Assembly (NCBI GenBank): GCA_041397625.1
Contig: JAWKWH010000003.1
Span: 62,001-126,000, forward strand
Reading direction: 5' to 3'
Length of the DNA: 64,000 nt
Origin: JAWKWH01 sp041397625
GTDB taxonomy: Bacteria; Pseudomonadota; Alphaproteobacteria; Rhizobiales; Rhizobiaceae
The translations under genes were made by a program, and so were the position numbers. The notes under the pieces were generated by a model. It saw only the letters and a program-made list of their open reading frames with translations. It had not been told where the DNA came from and did no database searches. Position 1 is the first letter of the stretch; every line of letters starts with the position of its first letter. Below are positions 8,588 through 16,430 of the stretch, piece by piece.

Positions 8588-9795
8588 TGGATGGCACCCC
8601 CGAAAATGCGGCTGTGGAGTGGATTGAAGCCGATGCGGTAGGCAAGTTCGGCCGGTTCGCCGACATTCCAGACGGCAAGATCGGCGCGTTTGCCGGGTTC
8701 GATTGCGCCGGTGTCGGTCAGGCCGATGGCGCGGGCCGCGTGGCAGGTGACGCCGGCGAGTGCCTCGGCCGGCGTCATGCGGAACAGCGTGCAGGCCATG
8801 TTCATGGTCAGCAGGATCGAGGCGAGCGGCGAGGACCCCGGATTGCAGTCGGTGGCAAGCGCCATCGGAACGTCGTGCTTGCGAAACGCGTCGACCGGCG
8901 GCAATTGCGTCTCGCGCAGCGTGTAGAACGCGCCGGGCAGCAACACGGCGACGGTACCGGCCTCGGCCATGGCCTTCGCGTCGCCTTCGTCGGCATATTC
9001 GAGGTGGTCGGCCGATAGCGCGCCGAAGCGGGCGGCAAGTCGTGCGCCGCCGAGATTGGAAAGCTGTTCGGCATGCAGCTTGACGGGCAGGCCGAGTTCG
9101 CGTGCCGCCGCGAATACGCGCTCGATCTGCGTCGTATCGAAAGCGATGCCCTCGCAGAAACCGTCGACGGCGTCGACGAGACCCTCGGCATGGGCGGCGC
9201 GGAGCGTCGGAATGCAGACGTCGTCGACATAGGCGTCGGCGCGGCCGGTGAATTCCACCGGCACCGCGTGGGCGCCGAGAAAGCTCGTGCGTACGCGCAC
9301 CGGCCGTAACCGGCCGATCTCGCGCGCAGCGCGCAGCATGGTCAGCTCGGTTTTGGGTTCGAGGCCGTAGCCGGACTTGATCTCGATAGTCGAGACGCCT
9401 TCGGCGAGCAGCGCGTCGACACGTGACAGCGCGCCGTATACCAATTCCGCTTCGCCGGCCTGTCGCGTCGCCTTGACGGTGGAGACGATGCCGCCGCCGG
9501 CGCGCGCCACCTCCTCATAGGTCGCGCCCTCCAGCCGCATCTCGAACTCGCGGGCGCGGTTGCCGCCATGGACAATGTGGGTATGGCAGTCGATCGGCGC
9601 CGGCGTCACCAGCCGCCCGTCGAGGTCGATGCGCTCGGCTTCGGCATAAGCGGCCGGCAGGTCGCCTTCCGCGCCCGCCCAGGCGACATGGCCATCGACG
9701 ACGGCGATGGCGCCCTTTTGGACGGCCGCGCCGCCATCGACGCCGGATGCCATGGTGACCATGCGGACATCGCTCAGGACGAAGGAGGAAGCCAT
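8584..9795 (-). CDS. hutI: Imidazolonepropionase HutI
   Basis: A 403-residue amidohydrolase that opens the ring of imidazolone propionate to N-formimidoyl-L-glutamate. Metal ligands are visible in DCHTHIVHGGNRAREFE (H71, H73), LHAEQLSNLGG and the ATDCNPGSSP segment. It is the first gene of the leftward hut operon and starts just beside the paired palindromes of the divergent region, so it should be the most direct target of HutC repression. The region before its ATG carries only a weak GGGC-like ribosome site. Confidence 0.96.
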   Translation of the reverse strand: MASSFVLSDVRMVTMASGVDGGAAVQKGAIAVVDGHVAWAGAEGDLPAAYAEAERIDLDGRLVTPAPIDCHTHIVHGGNRAREFEMRLEGATYEEVARAGGGIVSTVKATRQAGEAELVYGALSRVDALLAEGVSTIEIKSGYGLEPKTELTMLRAAREIGRLRPVRVRTSFLGAHAVPVEFTGRADAYVDDVCIPTLRAAHAEGLVDAVDGFCEGIAFDTTQIERVFAAARELGLPVKLHAEQLSNLGGARLAARFGALSADHLEYADEGDAKAMAEAGTVAVLLPGAFYTLRETQLPPVDAFRKHDVPMALATDCNPGSSPLASILLTMNMACTLFRMTPAEALAGVTCHAARAIGLTDTGAIEPGKRADLAVWNVGEPAELAYRIGFNPLHSRIFGGAIQ

Positions 9796-9810
9796 TAATT
9801 GCCCACTTGA

Positions 9811-9826
9811 TTATGTAGCTTCATAA
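9811..9826. promoter_or_regulatory. Candidate HutC operator 1
   Basis: TTATG-TAGCTT-CATAA, a 16-bp near-perfect palindrome with an ATG-N6-CAT core, lies 16 bp upstream of the hutI start codon. GntR-family repressors such as HutC bind short inverted repeats of this type. Its centre is 21 bp (two helical turns) from that of operator 2, so two dimers would sit on the same DNA face. Binding by HutC is inferred. Confidence 0.6.
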
Positions 9827-9829
9827 TAC

Positions 9830-9849
9830 TAATATGAGCGTACATATTA
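9830..9849. promoter_or_regulatory. Candidate HutC operator 2
   Basis: TAATATG-AGCGTA-CATATTA is a 7-bp-arm inverted repeat with a 6-nt spacer, sharing the ATG-N6-CAT core with operator 1. It ends 18 bp before the hutF ATG and could block promoters in both directions. Wider CTTGA/TCAAG arms enclose the pair of sites. Confidence 0.6.
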
Positions 9850-9867
9850 AGTCAAGCGGGCTTTCGC

Positions 9868-11235
9868 ATGAAAATCATCGGCTGCAATACGGCACTCACG
9901 CCCGAGGGCTGGAAACGGGATATCGAGATCGGCATCGGCGATGACGGGCGCATCGCCCATATCCGCCCGCGCCACGGCAGGGCCGATGTGACGGTGGACG
10001 TGGTCCTGCCGGCGCCACTCAACCTGCACAGCCACACCTTCCAGCGCGCCATGGCCGGCATGACCGAGGGCCGCGGCCCGTCGGCGAGCGACAGTTTCTG
10101 GACCTGGCGGCAGTTGATGTACCGGTTCCTCGACCGGCTGACCCCCGACCATGTCGAGGCCATCGCCGCGCTCGCCTTCATGGAAATGCTGGAAGCCGGC
10201 TATTCGAGCGTCGCCGAATTCCACTACCTGCATCACGGCGTTGGCGGCGTTCCCTATGAGCGGCTGTCGGAGCTGAGCGACCGCATCATCGCGGCGGCCG
10301 AGCGAACCGGCATCGGGTTGACCATACTGCCGGTGCATTATCAATATGGCGGTTGTGACCGGCGGCCGCTGCAAGGCGGCCAAAAGCGTTTCGACAACGA
10401 TGTCGACCGCTACCGGCGTCTGCACGAGGAGGCCGCTCAGTCCATTGCCCGCTCGCATGACGACTATCGTATCGGCGTGGCGCCGCATTCGTTGCGCGCG
10501 GTCGACACGGACGGCTTGAGCGAGGTCGTGGCGCTCGGCGATGGCGGTCCAATTCACATGCACATCGCCGAACAGATCGCGGAGGTGGACGAGGTCATGA
10601 CACATCTCGGCAAGCGTCCGGTCGAGTGGCTGCTCGACAATCACGCCGTCGATGAAAACTGGTGCCTGATCCATTGTACCCAGATGACCGCCGACGAGAC
10701 CGACCGGCTTGCCGCCACCGGCGCCGTGGCCGGCCTCTGCCCGATCACCGAATCGAGCCTCGGCGACGGCATCTTCAACGCGACGCGGTTTTTCGCCGCC
10801 AGCGGCAAGGTCGGCATCGGCTCGGATTCCAACATCCACATCGCGCTATTCGACGAGTTGAAGACACTGGAATATTCGCAGCGTCTGCGTGACCGGTCGC
10901 GCGCCGCACTGGCGACGGCGGGCTGCTCGACCGGCCGCGTGCTGTTCGAGGCGACGGCGCGCGGCGGCGCGCAGGCCGGCGGCCGCGCTTCCGGCGCTGT
11001 CGAGGCGGGGGCGCTTGCCGACCTGATCGGCATCGACGGCGACAATCGCTGGATCGGACATCTCGATGGCGATGCCGTGCTCGACGGCCTCATCTTCGGC
11101 GGTTTCGGCCAGCGCTGCATCCGCGATGTCTGGTCGGCGGGCCGCCACATGGTGCGCGACGGCCGCCATGTGCATGGCGACGAGATCGTCGCGGGCTATC
11201 GCCGGGTGATGGCCGAGATCGCCGGGCCGGCATGA
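9868..11235 (+). CDS. hutF: Formimidoylglutamate deiminase HutF
   Basis: A 455-residue amidohydrolase. It deaminates N-formimidoyl-L-glutamate to N-formyl-L-glutamate and ammonia, feeding HutG. The metal-binding HSHTFQRAM begins at H54. Further landmarks are APHSLRAVD, HMHIAEQ, the LIHCTQM segment and GSDSNIHIALFDELKTLEY near the C-terminal third, giving the remaining histidine and aspartate ligands. It is read divergently from hutI and overlaps hutC by 4 bp, so enzyme and repressor are made together. Confidence 0.95.
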   Translation: MKIIGCNTALTPEGWKRDIEIGIGDDGRIAHIRPRHGRADVTVDVVLPAPLNLHSHTFQRAMAGMTEGRGPSASDSFWTWRQLMYRFLDRLTPDHVEAIAALAFMEMLEAGYSSVAEFHYLHHGVGGVPYERLSELSDRIIAAAERTGIGLTILPVHYQYGGCDRRPLQGGQKRFDNDVDRYRRLHEEAAQSIARSHDDYRIGVAPHSLRAVDTDGLSEVVALGDGGPIHMHIAEQIAEVDEVMTHLGKRPVEWLLDNHAVDENWCLIHCTQMTADETDRLAATGAVAGLCPITESSLGDGIFNATRFFAASGKVGIGSDSNIHIALFDELKTLEYSQRLRDRSRAALATAGCSTGRVLFEATARGGAQAGGRASGAVEAGALADLIGIDGDNRWIGHLDGDAVLDGLIFGGFGQRCIRDVWSAGRHMVRDGRHVHGDEIVAGYRRVMAEIAGPA

Positions 11236-11936
11236 ACGCACCGGCGCGCCATTCCTGGAAAAGCGTGCGCGACACGATCCACGCCCGCATCCTCGACACC
11301 ACGTTCGGGCCGGGCGACAAGCTGCCGAAGGACGAGGAACTGGCCGAACGGCTCGGCTGCTCGCGCGCCACGGTGCAGCGGGCCATGCGCGATCTCGCCG
11401 AAAGCGGCGTGGTCGAGCGCCGCCGCAAGGGCGGCACCCATGTGCGCGCCGATCCGGTGACCCGCGCCACGCTCGACATTCCGGTGGCACGGCGCGAGGT
11501 CGAGCGGCGCGGCAGCGTCTACGGCTACCAGCTGATCAGTCTGGAGGAGGCGAAGAGGGCGCCCTATGCGATCGCCGCCGCCATGGGCCTGCCGGCAATC
11601 GCTCCCCTGCTCAGGGTCGAGGCGATGCACATGGCCGACCGCCGACCCTATATCTACGAAGATCGCTGGATCTCGCTCAGGACGGTTCCCGAAATCCGCG
11701 AGGTCGACCTTACCAGGCAGAACGCCAACGAATGGCTGGTGCGCAACAAGCCCTACAACCGCTGCGACCTGCGCTTCTATGCCGAGCGGGCCGGCGATTA
11801 CCACGGACGCCTGTTCGATGCCGACGTCAACGAGGCATTGTTCGTCATGGAGCGCACAACATGGCTAAACGGTGATGCCATCACTTTCGTCAAGGCGGTC
11901 GCCGCGCCCGGCTACCAGATGACGACAACGGCCTGA
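11232..11936 (+). CDS. hutC: GntR/UTRA family histidine-utilisation repressor HutC
   Basis: A 234-residue regulator. A GntR winged helix fills about residues 8-75 (DKLPKDEELAERLGCSRATV and the GVVERRRKGGTHV wing). A UTRA ligand-binding domain follows to the end (SVYGYQLISLE, PYIYEDRWI, NEALFVMERTTW). HutC proteins repress hut genes and release DNA on binding urocanate. The gene overlaps hutF and sits within the locus it should control, and the divergent gap has two matching palindromes. The name rests on family plus context. Confidence 0.92.
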   Translation: MNAPARHSWKSVRDTIHARILDTTFGPGDKLPKDEELAERLGCSRATVQRAMRDLAESGVVERRRKGGTHVRADPVTRATLDIPVARREVERRGSVYGYQLISLEEAKRAPYAIAAAMGLPAIAPLLRVEAMHMADRRPYIYEDRWISLRTVPEIREVDLTRQNANEWLVRNKPYNRCDLRFYAERAGDYHGRLFDADVNEALFVMERTTWLNGDAITFVKAVAAPGYQMTTTA

Positions 11937-12057
11937 ACGCGAGAAATCCCTGTCTTCATGCGCCTCGTGGCCGACTCCGATCGAATGCCGGGCACGCTTG
12001 CAATGCGCTGATTTTCTGCATAGCGTCACACAAGACGTCTGAAGCGGAAAAAATAAC

Positions 12058-12073
12058 ATATTATGCATGATAT
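12058..12073. promoter_or_regulatory. Palindrome over the tupB start codon, candidate metal-oxyanion regulator site
   Basis: ATATTATGCATGATAT is a 16-bp palindrome with one mismatched pair, and the tupB ATG lies inside it. AT-rich ATAT half-sites recall ModE/TunR-type operators that govern molybdate and tungstate uptake. No ModE-like gene is in the window, so the assignment is speculative. Confidence 0.3.
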
Positions 12074-12770
12074 TGCGGAAGCGTTGCGGGTGGCGCTATC
12101 CCTCCTGGTGTCGTTCGACGCCGGTCTCGTCGAGATCGTCGCGCTGTCGCTGCAGGTGAGCCTTGCGGCGGTGACGATCGCCGCTCTGATTGGCCTGCCT
12201 TTGGGGGCGCTGCTTGCCATTGCGCGTTTCCCGGGCCGCGGCGTGCTGGTCGTGCTGATCACAGCAATGATGGGCCTGCCGCCGGTGGTGGTCGGGCTGG
12301 TGGTCTATCTGCTGCTGTCGGGAAACGGTGCGCTCGGCCCGCTGCAGCTTCTCTACACCCCGACCGCCATGATCATCGCGCAAGCCGTGTTGGTGTTGCC
12401 GATCATCACCGCGCTGACGCGGCAATCGGTCGAGGAGCTGCATCGCGAGTACAGCGAACAGCTGACCCTCTTCGGCTTGTCGCATGCCTCGATGCTGGCG
12501 ACGCTACTCTGGGACGGGCGCTACGGGCTGCTGACCGCGCTCCTGGCCGGCTTCGGGCGGGCGATCGCGGAAGTGGGCGCTGTGATCATCGTCGGCGGCA
12601 ACATCAATCACGTTACCCGGGTGATGACGACGACGATCGCGCTGGAGACATCTCGCGGCAATCTGGCGCTGGCGCTTGGTCTCGGCATCGTGTTGCTGGT
12701 GGTGGCGATCGCGGTCAACACGCTGGTGCTGTCGCTCAGGGCGACGGCGGGCAGGTCGGGTTATGCTTGA
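12063..12770 (+). CDS. tupB: Tungstate ABC transporter permease TupB
   Basis: A 235-residue inner-membrane permease with about five hydrophobic helices. The LSLQVSLAAVTIAALIGLPL start, GLPPVVVGLVVYLLLS and the EAA-type coupling loop (GFGRAIAEVGAVIIVGGNI) match TupB/WtpB-like proteins. It forms the membrane channel of a tungstate (possibly molybdate) importer. First gene of tupBCA; tupC starts 8 bp before its stop. It is preceded by 126 bp after hutC, with no good ribosome site visible. Confidence 0.9.
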   Translation: MHDIAEALRVALSLLVSFDAGLVEIVALSLQVSLAAVTIAALIGLPLGALLAIARFPGRGVLVVLITAMMGLPPVVVGLVVYLLLSGNGALGPLQLLYTPTAMIIAQAVLVLPIITALTRQSVEELHREYSEQLTLFGLSHASMLATLLWDGRYGLLTALLAGFGRAIAEVGAVIIVGGNINHVTRVMTTTIALETSRGNLALALGLGIVLLVVAIAVNTLVLSLRATAGRSGYA

Positions 12771-13530
12771 GTCGGCCCGGCCGCTTCAGGCAGCAGGCGC
12801 AGCCGCGCCGCAGGCCGGCGTGCGTCCGGTCGCCGGCACCGGCCTCGTCATTGAACGCGACGGCCGCCGGTTGCTCGATGTCGACGGCGTGTCGTTCGAC
12901 GACCGCCGCCTGATCGCGATCGTCGGGCCGAACGGCGCGGGCAAGACGCTGCTGATGAAGGTGCTGGCAGGCGTGCTGCAACCCGACAGCGGCACCGTCA
13001 CCTGGGCCGGGCGGCCGCCGTCGCGGGAGGGGTACCGCAAATTGGCACTGGTGCTGCAGGCGCCGGTGCTGCTCCGGCGCACCGCGCTTGCCAATGTTGT
13101 CTATGCGCTGAAGGCGGCGGGCGTTACTGCCGGCGAGGCGGATACCCGCGCCATGGACGCACTTGAGCGTGCCGGACTTTCGCATCTGGCCCGAAGTTCG
13201 GCACGGCTGTTGTCGGGCGGCGAGAAGCAGCGCCTGGCGCTTGCCCGGGCACTTGCGATCGAGCCGGAGATGCTGGTGCTCGACGAACCGACCGCCAATC
13301 TCGATCCGGCCTCGGCGCAGGCGATCGAGACGATGGTCGGCGACGCGCTGGCGCGCGGCGTGACCATCGTACTGGTCACCCACGACATGGCGCAGGCGCG
13401 GCGGCTCGCCGACGATGTCGTGTTCATGCATCGCGGCTGCATCGTCGAGACGGGAAAGGCTGTGGACTTCTTCGCAAAGCCGCGCACGGCGCTCGCCAGA
13501 GCGTTCCTTTCCGGAGAAATCATCACTTGA
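12763..13530 (+). CDS. tupC: Tungstate ABC transporter ATP-binding protein TupC
   Basis: The start is the ATG at 12763, overlapping tupB; the frame is open further upstream, but only as an alternate reading of tupB. The 255-residue ATPase has Walker A GPNGAGKT at 55-62, the signature LLSGGEKQR, Walker B LVLDEPTANLDP and the switch histidine in LVTHD. It powers the TupB channel. It carries an unusual alanine/proline-rich N-terminal lead of about 25 residues before the ABC fold. Confidence 0.9.
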   Translation: MLESARPLQAAGAAAPQAGVRPVAGTGLVIERDGRRLLDVDGVSFDDRRLIAIVGPNGAGKTLLMKVLAGVLQPDSGTVTWAGRPPSREGYRKLALVLQAPVLLRRTALANVVYALKAAGVTAGEADTRAMDALERAGLSHLARSSARLLSGGEKQRLALARALAIEPEMLVLDEPTANLDPASAQAIETMVGDALARGVTIVLVTHDMAQARRLADDVVFMHRGCIVETGKAVDFFAKPRTALARAFLSGEIIT

Positions 13531-13556
13531 GTATCGATTCAAACCAGGAGAGCAAC

Positions 13557-14381
13557 ATGTTGAAAAGACTGACTTTCGTTGCGGCGGCGCTGGCGCTGAC
13601 GCTGACCGGCAAGCCGGTGCTTGCCGAGGACTTCATCACTGTGCAGTCGACCACGTCGACGCAGAATTCCGGCCTCTACGACTACTTGCTGCCGATCTTC
13701 CAGGAGGAGGCGGGCATCGAGGTCCGCGTCGTCGCGGTCGGCACCGGGCAGGCGATCAAGAACGCCGAGCAGTGCAATGGCGACGTGCTTCTGGTGCACG
13801 CCAAGGCGGCTGAGGAGAAGTTCGTCGCCGGCGGTTTCGGCGGTCCGCGTTCCGACCTGATGTACAATGATTTCGTCATTGTCGGGCCCAAGGAAGATCC
13901 GGCCGGCATCGCCGGGCTGACCGATGTGGTCGAGGCGCTGAAGCGCATCGCCGGCAGCGAAGCGCCGTTTGCCTCGCGCGGTGACGATTCCGGCACCCAC
14001 AAGAAGGAAAAGCAATTGTGGGCGGCGGCGCAAATCGATCCGGCGCCGGCAAGCGGCGGCTGGTATCGCGAAACCGGATCGGGCATGGGCGCGACGCTCA
14101 ATACCGGCGTCGGAATGGGCGCCTATGTGCTGACCGACCGCGCTTCGTGGCTGAGCTTCGGCAACAAGGGCGATTTCGTCATCGTCACCGAGGGCGACGA
14201 GCGGTTGTTCAACCAGTACGGCATTATTCCGGTGTCGAAGGACAAATGCCCGAATGTGAAGGTCGAGCTCGGCCAGACCTTCATCGACTGGATGCTGTCG
14301 AAGAAGGGCCAGGACATGATCGCCTCGTTCAAGGTCGGCGGCAACCAGCTGTTCTTCCCCAACGCCAAGGCGCAGATGTAG
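13557..14381 (+). CDS. tupA: Tungstate-binding periplasmic protein TupA
   Basis: The start is the ATG at 13557, with AGGAG upstream (a longer in-frame start adds ten non-signal residues). The 274-residue protein has a Sec signal (MLKRLTFVAAALALTLTG...) cut near VLAED. The mature protein begins with TVQSTTSTQNSGLYDYLLP, the TTS oxyanion-binding motif and helix typical of TupA; DDSGTHKKE and the ETGSGMG segment are further family marks. It delivers tungstate to TupB/C, probably for tungsten- or molybdenum-cofactor enzymes. Binding-protein gene last is a common tup order variant. Confidence 0.93.
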   Translation: MLKRLTFVAAALALTLTGKPVLAEDFITVQSTTSTQNSGLYDYLLPIFQEEAGIEVRVVAVGTGQAIKNAEQCNGDVLLVHAKAAEEKFVAGGFGGPRSDLMYNDFVIVGPKEDPAGIAGLTDVVEALKRIAGSEAPFASRGDDSGTHKKEKQLWAAAQIDPAPASGGWYRETGSGMGATLNTGVGMGAYVLTDRASWLSFGNKGDFVIVTEGDERLFNQYGIIPVSKDKCPNVKVELGQTFIDWMLSKKGQDMIASFKVGGNQLFFPNAKAQM

Positions 14382-14424
14382 AGCCGGGGTGAGGCGGGCC
14401 GGCCTTGTCGTAAAGAAACCGGGA

Positions 14425-14446
14425 AAGCGCCGCTCAGGCGGCGCTT
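14425..14446. terminator. Hairpin between convergent tupA and HxlR genes
   Basis: AAGCGCCGC-TCAG-GCGGCGCTT forms a perfect 9-bp stem with a 4-nt loop between two convergent genes; its right half overlaps the last bases of the HxlR gene. A short T-run follows on the leftward strand (TTT). Likely a bidirectional terminator. Confidence 0.6.
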
Positions 14447-15123
14447 GCCGGCCCGACATCGGCGATCGAGGCGATCGCGAACCATTTGTTGAAGGCGCGG
14501 CGCAACCGCGCCGTCGCCACCACCTCGAGCCGGCCATTGTCGATGGCGCGGGCGAGCTGCAGGTCGCCGCGCCACACATAGATCAGGTCGGGCAGGGTGG
14601 CGGTCACATGGATGTCGGCATCACGGTCGGGCGCGCTGACGCATAGTTCGCAGTGCCCGTCCTCGTTCAGATACCACCAGTGACGCTTGTGCTCGGGCTG
14701 GTCGGTGATGTCGAACTCGATCACCGTGCGCCGGGCGTCGAAGCTCCGCGCGTCGGCGCCCTTCTCCAGCGCCCACAGCAGCAGGCCGAGGTCGATCTCG
14801 TGCTCGGCGAGTTCGCGCCGGCTCCAGCGCTGGCCCCAGATGCCGAGCGCCATGACGATGGGCACGAACTCCTTGCCCGCCGCCGTCAACCGGTATTGCC
14901 AGGCGTTGCCCGAGGCGGTCTTCTCGCGGGTGACCACGCCCTCCTGTTCGAGCTGTTTCAGCCGGCTTGCGACGATGGTCGGCGAGGCCAGCGGAACGCC
15001 GCGCTGAATCTGCGCGAAACGGGCGCCGCCGCCGGCAAGTTCGCGGATGATCAGCGCTGTCCAGCGCTCGCAGAAGAGCTCGGCCGCCTTGGCGATGGGG
15101 CAGAACTGGTTGTAGCTGCGCAT
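14434..15123 (-). CDS. HxlR-family regulator with SCP2-like C-terminal domain
   Basis: The ATG at 15123 has GGAGG six bases upstream and is preferred over an in-frame start 15 codons earlier. In the 229-residue protein, residues 1-100 form an HxlR winged helix (FCPIAKAAELFCERWTALII, the RGVPLASPTIVASRLKQLE helix, then a wing). Residues 130-225 resemble an SCP2 sterol-carrier fold (DGHCELCVSAPDRDADIHV and a basic end). HxlR proteins answer electrophiles or metabolites; the added domain may sense a hydrophobic ligand. It is divergent from the methyltransferase gene, with an ACTAC-N10-GTAGT repeat between them, so it probably controls both. Confidence 0.85.
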   Translation of the reverse strand: MRSYNQFCPIAKAAELFCERWTALIIRELAGGGARFAQIQRGVPLASPTIVASRLKQLEQEGVVTREKTASGNAWQYRLTAAGKEFVPIVMALGIWGQRWSRRELAEHEIDLGLLLWALEKGADARSFDARRTVIEFDITDQPEHKRHWWYLNEDGHCELCVSAPDRDADIHVTATLPDLIYVWRGDLQLARAIDNGRLEVVATARLRRAFNKWFAIASIADVGPASAA

Positions 15124-15174
15124 CGCGAACCTCCATGATTGCCGGCATCTTAAGGGCGCGGACAGCATGGGAAT

Positions 15175-15194
15175 ACTACATTAAATGGAGTAGT
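15175..15194. promoter_or_regulatory. Candidate HxlR operator
   Basis: ACTAC-N10-GTAGT, an inverted repeat in the 125-bp gap between the HxlR gene and the divergent methyltransferase gene. HxlR/YodB-type regulators bind inverted repeats with TACT-like arms. Suggestive only. Confidence 0.4.
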
Positions 15195-15248
15195 CCGAAA
15201 GCGCGGCACGGGTTTGACTTCGACCATCGGACCCTGATGGAGGAAGCC

Positions 15249-16064
15249 ATGCTCGACCGTACAGACAATCCCGTTCGCGATCACAATCGTGCCGCCGCCG
15301 CGCTGTGGAACGCCGGCGGCCGCGCCTATGACAATGTCAGCTTCGCCATATCCGATGCGCTGGCGCACACGGCCCAGCGGCTGGCGCCGAAGCCGGGCGA
15401 GCGCGTGCTCGACGTCGCCACCGGTACCGGCTGGAGCGCGCGGAACGCGGCGCGCATGGGCGCGCAAGTGACCGGCATCGATATCGCGCCCAACCTGCTG
15501 GAGGCGGCCGAAGCCCTGTCGGCCGGCTTCGATCCGGCCATCGACTACCGGCTGGCCGATGCCGAGGCGCTGCCCTTCGGCGACAGCGCGTTCGACGGGG
15601 TGATCTCGACCTTCGGCGTGATGTTCGCCGCCGATCAAGCCGCCGCGGCGGCGGAAATCGCCCGGGTGACGAAACCGGGCGGCCGGCTGGCGCTGGCAAG
15701 CTGGGTGCCGGACGGCGCGGTCGCCGAGTTCTTCGGCCTGATCGCCTCCCATTCGCACGCGCAGGCGCCCGACGAGCCGCCGGTCCTGTGGGGCGACCCG
15801 GACCATGTGCGCGGCCTGTTGGGTGATGCTTTCGACCTCACCTTCGAGCGCGGTTTCAACCACGCCTATCACACAAGCGAGGACGCGATCTGGCAGTGGT
15901 ATGTCAGCGGTTTCGGGCCGCTGAAGATGCTCAGCGAAAGCCTCGACGACGGGCGCCGCGCGGCGTTGAAGGCGGATGTCGACGCCTATCACCGCCACTA
16001 CCGCGTCGAGGCGGGACTGTGCGTCGATCGCGAATATCTGGTGACGATCGGCACCAGGAGGTAA
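15249..16064 (+). CDS. Class I SAM-dependent methyltransferase
   Basis: A 271-residue methyltransferase. GGAGGA lies just before the chosen ATG; two earlier in-frame starts are possible. Motif I VLDVATGTG is at 53-61, the acidic strand end GIDIAPN near 77-83, motif II-like LADAEALPFGDSAFDGVIS near 100-118, and RVTKPGGRLALASW follows, all of the Methyltransf_11/25 (UbiE/COQ5-like) type. The substrate is unknown. It is divergent from the HxlR/SCP2 regulator, so it probably belongs to a detoxification or lipid-related response controlled by it. Confidence 0.85.
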   Translation: MLDRTDNPVRDHNRAAAALWNAGGRAYDNVSFAISDALAHTAQRLAPKPGERVLDVATGTGWSARNAARMGAQVTGIDIAPNLLEAAEALSAGFDPAIDYRLADAEALPFGDSAFDGVISTFGVMFAADQAAAAAEIARVTKPGGRLALASWVPDGAVAEFFGLIASHSHAQAPDEPPVLWGDPDHVRGLLGDAFDLTFERGFNHAYHTSEDAIWQWYVSGFGPLKMLSESLDDGRRAALKADVDAYHRHYRVEAGLCVDREYLVTIGTRR

Positions 16065-16112
16065 GCATCCGGTCCGGCTGGCGGCGCTGCCGCCGTCGGC
16101 CCGGAGTTCCGG

Positions 16113-16307
16113 CTAGGCGGCCGCGCAGGCCATGTCCTGCCCGCAGCATAGCGGCGACTTGATCATGCCGTGGCCGTTGGGGCACTTCGACACTTGCACC
16201 TCGCTGCCGTCATCCAGTTTCAGCATGTCGTTGACCAGCGGCGCGTCGCACTTGCCGCATGTGGCGTTGACGCTCATGCCGCAGACCGAACATTCATAGG
16301 TCGCCAT
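16113..16307 (-). CDS. Small double zinc-ribbon protein of unknown function
   Basis: A 64-residue protein from the ATG at 16307, preceded by AGAGGAAAG. It has two cysteine knuckles: CSVCG and CGKC in the first half, then CPNGHG and LCCGQDMAC. The pattern would hold one or two zinc or iron ions in a rubredoxin/zinc-ribbon-like fold. No enzymatic motif is seen. I recall similar short proteins in other alphaproteobacteria but no assigned role. It is convergent with the methyltransferase gene and divergent from the oxidoreductase gene at 16431, possibly sharing a control region with the latter. Confidence 0.75.
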   Translation of the reverse strand: MATYECSVCGMSVNATCGKCDAPLVNDMLKLDDGSEVQVSKCPNGHGMIKSPLCCGQDMACAAA

Positions 16308-16430
16308 CGTTCTTTCCTCTGTTCGTCGCAAGGGCGAACTCTTGCCGCCCTGACCGATTGTATGCGCCGGGGCGCGGATTTGAAAAGCGGATTTCCGCCA
16401 CCGGCCCGGAACTGCTAACAAGGTGGCGGC

